In this document: in pieces, positions 22,830 to 34,715 of the stretch
Layout of the letters: the number at the start of each line of letters is the position of its first letter
Position numbering within the stretch: the first letter of the stretch is position 1
Assembly (NCBI GenBank): GCA_029959085.1
Contig: JARWIR010000003.1
Location: forward strand, 33,972,005 to 34,036,004
Length of the DNA stretch: 64,000 nt
DNA from: Nemophila menziesii
Lineage: Eukaryota > Streptophyta > Magnoliopsida > Boraginales > Hydrophyllaceae
Reading direction: 5' to 3'
Position numbers and translations under genes: made by a program
The notes under the pieces: generated by a model
Told to the model about the DNA's origin: nothing
Databases searched by the model: none
The model's input: only the letters and a program-made list of their open reading frames with translations

Positions 22830-25260
22830 TTTACTAAAGTTATGGTCACAAGGTTGAGGTCTATCATTTTCAAAATTAATTATCTTGGCTAGTCTTTTAT
22901 TAATGTAGACGAATACAAGACATTACTATTTTTGTTCATGAAATTATCCACAAATTTAAACATCTGAGGAGTAACTCTAAAGATAGTTACTCAATTGTCA
23001 AAATTGATATCCATAAGGTTCGTGATAAGTTGAGTTTGTCTTTTATACTTAAATTCCTTGGGAAATTAGGTTTCTCAAATTCTTGGATATCCTTCATCAG
23101 ATCTTGCATTTTCTCTATTAAGTATGATGGTTTCCTTAATGGCCATTCTTCAGATTCCTTCACACCTTCTAGAGGACAGAGATAAGGGAATCATCCACCC
23201 GCATTATCTTTTTTCAATTGCTTCCAATGCTTTATCCTTTTTAATTGAGAAAGAATTATTCTCTGTGACTATAAAATACATTAGATTAAGTAAACATTGT
23301 CCCTCTTATCTATCACCTACTATTTGTTGATGACTCAATATTTATCCTGAACAATTCAGTTTTACAGATTCATTCTTGTAATCTGCTTTGCCTCAGGCTT
23401 ATACCTGAATTCGAATAAGTCATCTTTCCTTGTTAGCCCTGATACTTCTCAATCAATGACTCTTCTCCTTACCCAATCCTTTAAATGTCTATCACTGCTG
23501 GTCTTGGCCTATTCCTTGGAATACTCACTTAATAGGGTAATTCTAAGATAAAAGCTATGGAAGGTCTAATATCCAAAAGTTGCTTCAAACCTTAAGGGGT
23601 GGAAAAAATCACTACTTTCAGTGGCAAGCAAAGTAACTCTAATTTCCTCTATTATCCATACTTTCCCTACTTATTTCATGACTTTTCACTCAATCCATAA
23701 ATCCGTTATTAAAAAGATTTATTTCCTTACTAGTCATTTCCTTTGGAGAAATGAATATGACTTAGATCCACTGGATTAGATGGGATAAGGTAGCTTATTT
23801 AAAAAATTTAGGGGGTCTAGGGAACAAAAACCTTAAAATTTGTAATTTACCCCTTTTGGCTAAGCAGGTTTGGTCTATCCTCAACAATCTAAATTCCCTT
23901 ATCTCTCTTATCCTTAAGAAAATCTATTTTCATGAGGTAGATTTCAATATTTCTCTCAGGTTTAGGAATGCTTCTTGTATCTGGAATAGCCTACTTAGAG
24001 GTAGTGTTTTCCTCATGTCCTATTATACAAGTATTGGTGATGGTCATTATACCAAGATCTGGCATGATAATTGGACAACTAAGCCCCTGGTTGAACCTGC
24101 CAACTATTGTGAGGAACCTGAGTTCCCAAAATTTTTAGCAGACCTATTTTACTCCTCCAAAAAGTCATGGAAGGTGGATCTGGTAAATTCCCTATTCAAT
24201 GCATCTCAAGCCAAACTCATTATGAGTCTAAACATCCCCTAGTCTGATCAACCATCTATTTATTTCTGGCCTTATAACCAAAGTGGTACTTACACTTGCA
24301 AATCTGGGTATTCTTACGTTTTTGGATCCTTTGCTAAGCCACCTGATAATCTTAGCCTCTACCTTTACAAATCAGGACCTCCTGAAGTTCAGTTTGTCGT
24401 CCTTTACTCCCTCTAAGTTTAAATTTTTATTTTGGAGGGTCATTAGAAATGTTATTTTGACTGGAGATAATAGGTTCATTAAAAAATGTTCAAGTAATAT
24501 CTCTGTCAGATCTGTTTCAAAGAAGAGATAAACATTGAACACTTAATTTTAGATGCGAATGGACTAGGAAGTTTGGTGTCCATCCCTCTATAGTGCAATA
24601 TTGATCCTTTTTTTTTTGATTTGGATACTGATAGTTGAATTAGGCTTTTTCTAAACAGGTTCTCCTCTAAAAAGGAAAAAATGGAAGACTTTCTACACAT
24701 TATTTTCCGTTTATGGACAATCTAGCATATGATTACTAGCTTTGTATTCGATTTTTCTCATATTTTCTTTGATATATGTCTAGCTCTCATTAAAGTTTTC
24801 GGTAGAGAGGGTTTCGGCACATCAGAGGACTCACAAGGGCATTAGCCTCCATCACTAGATCACTTAGAATTCAGTATTGTCCATCCCTTATCCATTTGGT
24901 CTCCACAAACACAAAACAACACCAAGATTAATGTTGATGCTGCCTTCAAGTTAGGTAAAGCCTTTGATGCCATTGTTGTTCGCAACTGGAAAGGGAAATT
25001 AATATATGCGTTTACCTAGAATACTAAAGCCCCTTTTGGTTTTGAAGCTGAAGCCATTATAATATGTAACGCTATTTATTTTTCATTTTACTGTGTTTCC
25101 CCAAGTATTATTATTGAAACTCATGCATAAGTTGTTTTGAAAGTCATTCGATCTTCAAGCCCTGCTTGCTGCTGGAGGTGAAGGCCCATTCTAGAAGATG
25201 TTAAAAGAATGATAATGTACCTTCCATTGATCATCATTAAGTGAATAAGAAGTACGCCCA
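22830..25260 (+). pseudogene. Decayed LINE ORF2: reverse transcriptase, zf-RVT and RNase H
   Basis: Plus-strand coding traces in ORF2 order with many stops and frameshifts: RT motifs from about 22880 (VHEIIHKFKH, VKIDIHKVRDKLSLSF, NGHSSDSFTPSRGQR) and a thumb/linker region (GWKKSLLSVASKVTLISS). The longest open piece is 23856-24242 (LLAKQVWSILNN, then TSIGDGHYTKIWHDNW). zf-RVT-like text follows to about 24550. An RNase H domain lies at 24920-25240 (KINVDAAFKLGKAFDAIVVRN, FEAEAI, IIETHA). The 5' part with endonuclease and ORF1 is absent or unrecognisable. It is older than the LINE at 1-6981 and of a different subfamily. Confidence 0.82.
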
Positions 25261-25769
25261 ATCGTGCAACTGACTAGATATCAAAAGGTTTTTTATCTCT
25301 ATTCTTCCTATCAATTGGTGTAATAACTTGCCTAGTGATATAGTTTTTATTTGTGTAATGATGATACTTTTGATACTCAAGGGGTTGGTTAATTCCCCTT
25401 TCACTTTTTCCTTGATTAATATAAGCCTGCTTTGCCTTAATAACAGATAATAGATCCCAACAACCAAGTAAACTCTCCCTTAAAAGGCATTTGACGCGCA
25501 ACAGACCAACACACCCTCCTTACTGTTAACTATTGCTGGTACATATAAAATTCTACCAGTGCTGATATACGCTTCCCTTTTATTTTTTTCAACTAAAAAT
25601 CAGACAAAATCACAAAAGAGGCAAAGAAATATATTATGGATAAATAGATAAACAAATAATAAGTATGTTGCAGTTTGAATCACAATCATAAGATGTAGCA
25701 AAAAAATGAAGAAAAATTACTTTTTAAAAAAACTGATTAACTTATGGAAAAAATCACATAACTCAAAAA
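25261..25769. other. Nothing recognised
   Basis: AT-rich DNA after the decayed LINE, possibly its 3' tail. Only short open frames. Confidence 0.5.
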
Positions 25770-27505
<1,736 letters not shown>

Positions 27506-28266
27506 ATAACTTATTAGGTCCAAATACACAAAACCCAACCCCCACAAAGTCCACAATTTTTTTACCCACTCAAAAGGTCCATACTATTTATTATTTACCA
27601 TTCCTACCTCTAAATTATAATAAATGAATTAAACATTATCTTATATATAAAAATTATATTTTAAGATTAAAAAAAAAAGTCAACGTCAAAAAATAATGAA
27701 ATATAAAATCTAAAACTCATCTCACCTCTACATAAAAGAACCCTCATCTCTTTACACTCATCTTCCAACCATGCCGCTCTCCTCGCCACAAAGGGGTCAT
27801 TCTCCACCATCATCAACCTTGCTTAGCTACTCCATCAACAATCGAAGAAACCAAGCCAAAAAATAATTTTTTATCACTGAAACCACAAAAAATTAATTTA
27901 ATTTAACCTAATCTCATCACTTTTATAATGTTTCAGAATTATCTAATTTAAGTTTAACTGCATTAGTATTTTTATTATATTTTTATACGAATTCAACAAT
28001 GGTCATTAATATGTCCGTCGGAAACCATTTACCTTGAGGAGTGATGCACTTAAGTTAGCATAACTTATATGGGAGAGGTGATGGCATATGAGTTTTGACG
28101 GTCCCATGTTTTACCATGACCGTTGGAGTTAGCAATATGGTCTTACAATGCATTGTTTTGATGAGTTTTAGTTTTCATGTTTCCTTTTTTTTTTCCTATG
28201 AATGCGAGTGTGACTAATAGGAGTTTTAGGTTTTATGTTTAATTATTTTTTAACGTTTCCGGTTAT
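27506..28266. other. Nothing recognised
   Basis: AT-rich, with a less AT-rich patch at 27720-27860. No open frame of note and no repeat family I can name. Confidence 0.5.
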
Positions 28267-28267
28267 A

Positions 28268-28462
28268 ATTTTTTTACTGTCAACTTACTGTTTTGTACTA
28301 TCACCCCATTGTTTTTGTACTATTAACCCACGGTTTTTGCTCTGTTACCCACTGTTTTTGCATTGTCAACCCACAGTTTTTGTGGTGTCATCCAAGTTTT
28401 TGCACTATCAACCCATGGTTTCTGTAGTGTCACCCGGTTATTTTTTATTGTCAACCCACTAC
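28268..28462. repeat. Imperfect tandem repeat of about 20-22 bp
   Basis: About nine copies of a unit close to GTCAACCCACTGTTTTTGCA. The open frame at 28235-28498 is a by-product of this repeat. Confidence 0.8.
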
Positions 28463-28799
28463 GTTATATTTATTCTTTTAGTCACAGATTCTAATTGATT
28501 TTTTATGTTTTTATTCACATGTAGGTTTGACAATTCACGAAAGTGATTTAATTATCGGTTATAAAATAAATAAGTATTATGAAATGAGTTAGTTATATTA
28601 TAGGAAATATTGTAATTATATAAATGTTTTGATTTTAGAATTTTGTAATGTTGGGATGTTTTAATTATATAATTTTTTGGTTATGGAAAGTAAATATTTT
28701 GTTATGGAATGATTTGTTTGAAAAGGGGTATTTTAGACATTTGTTTGGATTGGACCCTTTTGACAGGAATTGGTGGATCATGGATTTCATGAGTAAATC

Positions 28800-28992
28800 A
28801 CCATTAAACAAAAGATATGATTATAAAATACTTATGATACACAATTCATTAAATATAAGAAGTTTGAAGATTAGTCTCAGTTATGAGAAATTTTTCATAA
28901 CTCACATTATTATTCAAATATAAGGTAAAAAGACATATAAAAAGTTAAATATTATATACAAAGAAAAAAAAATTAAACTTCATTAAGTAACG
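28800..28992. repeat. Outlying partial copy of the 25.9-27.5-kb repeat family
   Basis: Contains AAAGATATGATTATAAAATA, then TTGAAGATTAGTCTCAGTTATGAG / TTTTTCATAACTCACATTAT as a decayed hairpin, and TTAAGTAACGAACAATAAA matching the unit end. The SINE at 29008 inserted in this unit end. Confidence 0.65.
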
Positions 28993-29007
28993 AACAATAA
29001 ACAAGAA

Positions 29008-29144
29008 ACCAGTTGGGTTAGCTCGGCTGGGCAGAGCCTTGCTATTTCTTCAACACTTAAAGGGGAGGTTTATGGTTCGAATCCCCTCCCTACCGAGTGT
29101 AAAGTAAGAGATACAAGCCCGGATCACCCACGTGCCAAAAAAAA
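29008..29144 (+). mobile_element. tRNA-derived SINE with perfect 15-bp target duplication
   Basis: A box TTAGCTCGGCTGG (about 29018-29030) and B box GGTTCGAATCC (29074-29084) form an internal pol III promoter like a tRNA gene. A 50-bp non-tRNA tail and a terminal A-run (29137-29146) follow. It is bounded by AACAATAAACAAGAA at 28993-29007 and again at 29145-29159, identical over 15 bp. The tRNA-like head cannot fold as a proper tRNA, so it is not a tRNA gene. Mobilised in trans by LINE machinery in known families. The exact duplication suggests a fairly recent insertion. Confidence 0.92.
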
Positions 29145-29195
29145 AACAATAAACAAGAATATAAATATGAAGAAAACTTAAGAAAGCTCGACTTC

Positions 29196-29845
29196 TCGGA
29201 AATTTTTGTGTAATACTCTGTGATTTTTATATAATACTTATTGATTTTATGTAAGTTCTTAATGATTTTGCGTAATACTCAGTGATTTTGTGTCATACTC
29301 AGTGATTTTGCGTAATACTCAATAAATTTTCAAAATACTTAGTTATTTGTGTTATACTTAGTTATACTTGGCGATTTTGCATTAATACTCGAAGATTTTA
29401 TGATAATACATAGTGATTTTGTATAAAACTTAGTTTTTTATGTAAATACTTAGTGAATTTTGTGTAATACTCAGTGAATTATCTGAGTAGTGATTTTGTC
29501 GGTGAATTTTGTGAGTAATTATTTTACTGAGTATTATTTTAAAATATTGAGTATTATCTTGAAATCACTGAGTATTTTTTGGAATCACTGAGTATTTTTT
29601 GAAATGCTGATAATTAACACGAAATCATTAAGTATTAATGCAAAATCGTTGAATATAACACAAAATCACCGGTACTATGCAAAATAACTAAGTATTAACA
29701 TAAAACTAATGAGTATTATACAAAATCACTACGTATTGATAAAAATCACAGAGTATTACACAAAATCACTATGTATTAACGTAAAATCACCAAGTATTAC
29801 ACAAAATTACTGAGTATTACACAAAATCATTGAGTATTGCAAAAA
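29196..29845. repeat. Inverted array: 20-mers in one orientation, then their reverse complement
   Basis: From 29196 to about 29510 units close to GTAATACTCAGTGATTTTGT repeat about fifteen times. From about 29520 to 29845 the reverse complement ACAAAATCACTGAGTATTAC repeats about as often. The whole forms a roughly 650-bp imperfect palindrome with the switch near 29515. No gene lies inside. Confidence 0.85.
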
Positions 29846-29945
29846 TGGAGCTCTAAATGTAACAAAATAGAGCTTGAAGGTGTGCAAAAGTGGAGCTCGA
29901 AATGCTTCAAAAAAAGAGCTCGAAAATCTACAAAAATGTCTTAAA
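29846..29945. repeat. Short GAGCTC-centred tandem repeat
   Basis: Four diverged units of about 25 bp with the core GGAGCTCGAAATG, directly after the inverted array. Confidence 0.65.
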
Positions 29946-29956
29946 AGAGGAGAAAA

Positions 29957-30058
<102 letters not shown>

Positions 30059-30059
30059 A

Positions 30060-31514
30060 TAAAAATTTCTTGAAAAGAGAAGAGGGAAAGAGAGAAATCT
30101 ACAAACAAAAGAAAATAAATGAATTGAAATGAAAAGGTTGGAGGGTTGATTCCTCTATATATATACTCTAAGGGTATTCTTGACCCATAATATTTTAGTG
30201 ACCTCTTTAAAGAATGAAGTTAGCCATACCATACTTATATGCCACAAAAATAGTCTCAAGATTCATAGGTCAATCACCCAGATTAAATAGACATCAAAAA
30301 ACACAGAATAATATATTGTTGCTAATGTTGGTGGCAAGTTTTTGGCCGTTTCCTTTACTCTATGTTTGATCCCTCGACCCATGCCCCTACCTATTAGAAT
30401 ATTTGATCTAACCAAATTTCCAACATCTTCTAGTTCACTCAAAGCCTTTTCTTTCAATTTCTCTAATCAAAACCTTTTACTATCTACATAGTTTTGTTTT
30501 CTATAATTGTTTGGATGAAATAAGTTTGGAGTGAGGCTTTTGTCCTCCTTGTGTTTTGTTTGTATGAGTGAGTTATATTGGGTTTTGTAGCTGGTTTCTT
30601 TTGCTCGTGCAACAATGATACGTTTGTGGTACGGTTTTTCCTCACTGTACTTTGTATCATGTTCACGTGATCGCTTCTCCTTCTTGTATAAGTGATTGGC
30701 ACTATGATCTTTCTTGTGGAATGGAGATTTTGGAGGAAATGTTTGTCGTTCATTCTTTGCTCAGAAATCTCGACCTTGTTGTGTCTTGGAAAATAATTAC
30801 AATCTGCTCGTGAGGGGTGGACTTTGGAGCCTCCGAAAAGGTCGGAGTTGTTGAGGTGTTTTTTTTATGAGCTTCAAATCTGTTTTGGTTTTATGCAAAT
30901 TTTTCTTAGACTCGTGTGTTACTATTTGAAAGCCGTTCAGTTTGGTTTGAATATGCCTAGGGGTTTATCGTTCAATCGTTGGTCTTTTATCATTAATCTT
31001 GATAGTGATTTTTTTGGTGGCTCTTGTTATCTTTTGAATGGTTGGTGTTTGTACCGTTTTTTGCCCCTCGTTATGTTACCCTTGGTCTCCCCTTTACTGG
31101 TGAAAAATTTCATGGGGGATTACCAAGATCCACGTTTTTTTTCGGGTAGTCGTTAAAGTTTTTTCTTCGTCAAGAACTGTATTATTTTCGATTGTCTTGC
31201 TATTTGTGGAAGCTAAAATGGTAGTAGACATTTTCCTCTCTTGGGGGTCTTAAAAAATTGTTTTCCCCAAGAATCGTTTGATTTGGACTCTTTGGTATGG
31301 TTACGTGTACTGGTTGTGGCATCGTTTGGCGTGTTTAGCGAGGATGGTGATGTTCCGGTATGTTTGTGGGATGCTTAGCTCTAGTTTGGTTGTTTTTTAT
31401 GTTGTCTTATTTGTATAGTTATTTTCGAAATTGGTTGGATAATCTGTGTATTCTCTAATCTTTTTTAATATATATCTCGGTTGGAAAAAGAAAGAATTTT
31501 TTTTGAGAGGATAA
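30060..31514. other. Nothing firmly recognised
   Basis: T-rich plus strand from 30500 to 31490 ending in an A-rich patch. One 110-codon open frame (30824-31156) has no family resemblance. It could be the untranslated tail of an old LINE, but no domain supports this. Confidence 0.4.
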
Positions 31515-32905
31515 TACAATTCAAGGCGTAAAAGTCCTCAACTTTATAAAATAAATCCTAGTTGCAATAACTTATTTTTTAAGGCCACTTTCCAAATTTC
31601 TGGTTGGGGTTTTGACATTTTTACCCTTGTTCGGAATGGGTACGGACCCCTCACGTTTTGACATTCATTCCTTTTTCAATTAAGCTGGTCTGTGATTTTT
31701 TTAGGTTGTTTGGTTAATTGGGCTAGCCCTATCAAGAATAAAAGCATTACAGGCTGGCCCCTTGAGGAACAAAAAAATCATTTAACGGGCTGGCTCCAGT
31801 ACATTCACAATTGGGCCATCAAAATAAACATTAATACATGTTTTTTTTACATGTATGGGCTGTAGCCATACTGACCAAAAAAATAAACAAAATCGAACCA
31901 CATTTGTACACCATAATGAGCGAGCCCCATTACTAACAAAAAATACATTAGGGCTGCAAATCGTACTTTGGAAAAAAAACCAACAAATGAACGAGTGACA
32001 ATGGTGATGAAGATGAAGGCAGATTTGCTGCTTCTCTTCGTTTTCTTGGTGGTGGTGGCGGTTTTCCAGTGAAGCGACGAAGATGGACTGCATCGGGCTG
32101 AATATGGAGCTGGCCCCAGCATGAACACATCCTTATTGGGTCTGGCCTCATCAACACCAAAATCAAACACGACCATTGGAGCGCCGATCTCGATCAGATC
32201 TAACGAAGGCGAAGGCGAGGGGGCAGGTGCTGTGCAGCATATTGGGGATGGTGGGGGTGAGTGGTTATAGGGGTGAGTGGTTATGGTGGTTGTGGGTTTA
32301 GTCAGATCGGGTGGTGGGTTTTCTTCTGCACGACGTGGGGACGGTGAGAGGGCAGGTGGGTGGCAGTGATGACTGGGATCTGCAAGACGAAAGCAAGCTC
32401 GCTGGCGACGGGCTTCTTCTCCACGAACGGGTTTCTTCTCCGGGATGATGGTGGCTACTGGTTCACAGCAGGAGGTGATTTGGTGGGGTTCGATGAGTGG
32501 GTGGGGGTGAATGGTGTGTGGGTGGTGGGGCGGTCGGTGTTGATGAAGATGGTTGGATGTTGGCGGTGTTGTTGTGACGGGAGGGGGTGGGGGTGGGTTT
32601 CAGACGCGACGAGAGAGGAGAGTCAGAGGGGGTGGGGGTCGGCTTTAGAGAGAGAGAGAGAGGGAATGGGGGTGGGATTTTGTAGCAGCGTATAATGGGT
32701 TTTGATTTTAGGTTTGAGTTTGGGAGGGTTCCTGTAGGTAATAGGGGGAGAGGGGGTTTTTGGGTTTTTTTTACTCTTTTTAGTTGAGCTCTAAAGACTA
32801 GCAAAAGACTGATTGGGTTTGAGATTTAAAAAAAAAAATTAGATGCAAGTGGTTTTATAAAGTAAAATCCCCAAAGTTTGAGAGGTTGCAAACCCCATGC
32901 CTCTT
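31515..32905. mobile_element. Possible Mutator-like non-autonomous element with GC-rich interior
   Basis: The left end (about 31530-31590) and the reverse complement of the right end (about 32830-32905) share CTTTATAAAA, an ACTTGCA/AGTTGCA box and a following AT-rich run in the same order, suggesting long imperfect inverted ends. The interior (32000-32700) is much richer in GC, with GGTGG-type runs and a short GA tract at 32648-32662, and looks like captured gene sequence. No protein family is recognisable in its frames and no 9-bp duplication was confirmed. Confidence 0.35.
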
Positions 32906-33850
32906 TATCCATCAATGCTTGATGGTTAATTGAAAAAGAAAAATGGTGGATGACGGGGCGATAAGAAGCATTTTCATCCCATAAAAATTATATTGTTGGC
33001 CATATAAGTGGACTAGCTCGTAAAAGACCTCATCATTTTATAAAACGAGATTTTGAACTCCCTAAATCTCATAGTCCAAATAAAAAAACTCCCTAAATCT
33101 AATGGGCAAGAAAAGTAAAAAATCCAAAATCTTATATCGTCGTTTTACAAATTCTAACACTACTATCCTTTTCATAGCCCGTACTCATTCCCAATTGAAT
33201 TGTATGTAGAAAAAGTTGTAACTCTTTACTCTTATGATGATGAGTAATAAGTAGAATGGTCAGTAGGTATATAATGGGTTGAAGCTTATCATGTTTGTTT
33301 CGAAGATGAGAATTACACCTAAAATTGAAAGAGGCTAAACATATATTATATCTTTTGTCATCATGAATATTCTACTCACTTTTTTTTGGGATATTTAAAC
33401 TTAATTGATACGTTCTGGTTAATTATGTTATAACTAGTTTAATTGATAGGGTTATAATGTATACAACATTAATAAGACGAGAATAAAATATAAGTAATTG
33501 TTCTGATAAAGAAGTATCGTGTATGGATTTTTATTAGGAGTTGGGGGATAAGCGAAGATTTGAAAAATTGAAAAATTATTCAAAAAAAAAAAAGTGAGAA
33601 GATCAAGTAATAATTTGGAAATATTAGGAAAACCATCAAATATTAACCACGGTAGTTAAAACATAGTACTGTAGTGGAGTACATGATTTATAGCTTATAC
33701 TTGAGGCGTAAAAGTGACATATGAGCTAACAAAATGCTTTTACGTAAAGATACTTTTATAATGCGGCGCGAGAACTAGAAGAGATATTAACGGTAACAGT
33801 AGTGCGTTAAGCAGTTCACACTGTAGAGAAACACAAAAAGCTAGTTTCAT
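32906..33850. other. Intergenic, upstream of the bHLH gene
   Basis: AT-rich sequence without open frames of note. The proximal few hundred bases presumably hold promoter elements of the downstream gene, but no specific site is claimed apart from the TATA box. Confidence 0.5.
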
Positions 33851-33851
33851 T

Positions 33852-33862
33852 GTATATATAAA
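33852..33862 (+). promoter_or_regulatory. Candidate TATA box of the bHLH gene
   Basis: GTATATATAAAT lies about 140 nt upstream of the first leader ATG (33998), which places transcription start near 33885. Confidence 0.5.
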
Positions 33863-33997
33863 TTACACCGAATCTTCAAACTCTAAAAAGCCATTCACCC
33901 TTTCAAAATCCATTTTTTCAACAAAGCTGATCTCTCTTTACACCCAAACGCCAGCGTTTTAGCACTTTCCATTCGGAAAATCCGTCTTTTTAAGCCA

Positions 33998-34600
33998 ATG
34001 GCAGTTAGTATAGTTATTCATAAGCGTGCTTCAAATCGCCGAAGGTATTCTTCTAAAAAATCATACTGTTGAATGAAATAGTGAGCAATTTCTTTTCCAT
34101 TAAAAAGATTCTGTTACTTTAAGGAAACAAGAAGAAACAATATTCAAAGGAGAGGAATTTATGATTTCAGTTTCCAATGTCGTTTGATATATCATAATCT
34201 TTAAAGCTTGGTGTGTGCTCAAAAGTTTAGCTTACTTGTTGAATTATAGTTAAATTAGGGAGAATTAGTTGAAGAATTTGAAACTTTAGTGTGATTTCTA
34301 TAGAAAAATTACATCTTTTAGTGGGTTTTGGTAATGGAGAATTACTTGACGAGTATATCGAATTTTGGAGTGTTTAATATTTTCGTAATTGAGTATATCT
34401 TTCAGCTTTAATTGAAAAAAACTGCATTTCTTTAGTAAATTATAAATATAAAGGTTTGGGGATTTGGGTTTGGGTTATTGAGTAGACAGAGTATGGAGAA
34501 GGATGATAGAATGCTACTTCCAAAGGTGGGACCGCCATTAAAGCGGAGAGCATGGTTAAGGGGGAAACAAGCAGGTAGAGGATCATATAGAGGGAGCTAG
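33998..34600 (+). CDS. Candidate spliced upstream ORF in the bHLH leader
   Basis: ATG at 33998 opens a 47-nt coding piece (MAVSIVIHKRASNRR) ending at a GT donor (34045). A TAG acceptor at 34483-34485 allows exact in-frame joining to 34486-34600, which contains MEKDDRMLLPKVGPPLKRR and ends in TAG at 34598-34600. Together this gives 53 codons, strongly basic at the C-terminus. The stop lies 115 nt before the main ATG, so it would be translated first. LHW-type bHLH genes in Arabidopsis are, as I recall, among those annotated with conserved peptide uORFs, which fits. If unspliced, the 35-codon piece from 34493 would still be an upstream ORF. Inference from sequence only. Confidence 0.5.
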
Positions 34601-34715
34601 CATCTAGTATTGGGTATTAAGGGTTTTATTGGAGGGTTTTTTTTTAAATTTAATTGACCCAGCTTTAGGGTTTAGGATTAGGGGTGAAAATTTTGGTTAA
34701 TTGGGTGAAAAAAAG

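Noticed and set aside
28235..28498. 87-codon plus-strand frame with repeated motifs
   Set aside because: Fully explained by the 20-22-bp tandem repeat.
29018..29090. Possible tRNA gene
   Set aside because: A and B boxes are present but there is no acceptor stem or cloverleaf, and the unit has an A-tail and a target duplication: a SINE.
30824..31156. 110-codon plus-strand frame as a gene
   Set aside because: Phe/Leu-rich text typical of T-rich DNA, with no domain, no splice context and no homologous neighbour.
32463..32804. Pro/Thr-rich 113-codon minus-strand frame
   Set aside because: Low-complexity translation of CCACC and CTCT runs; the opposite strand is also open.
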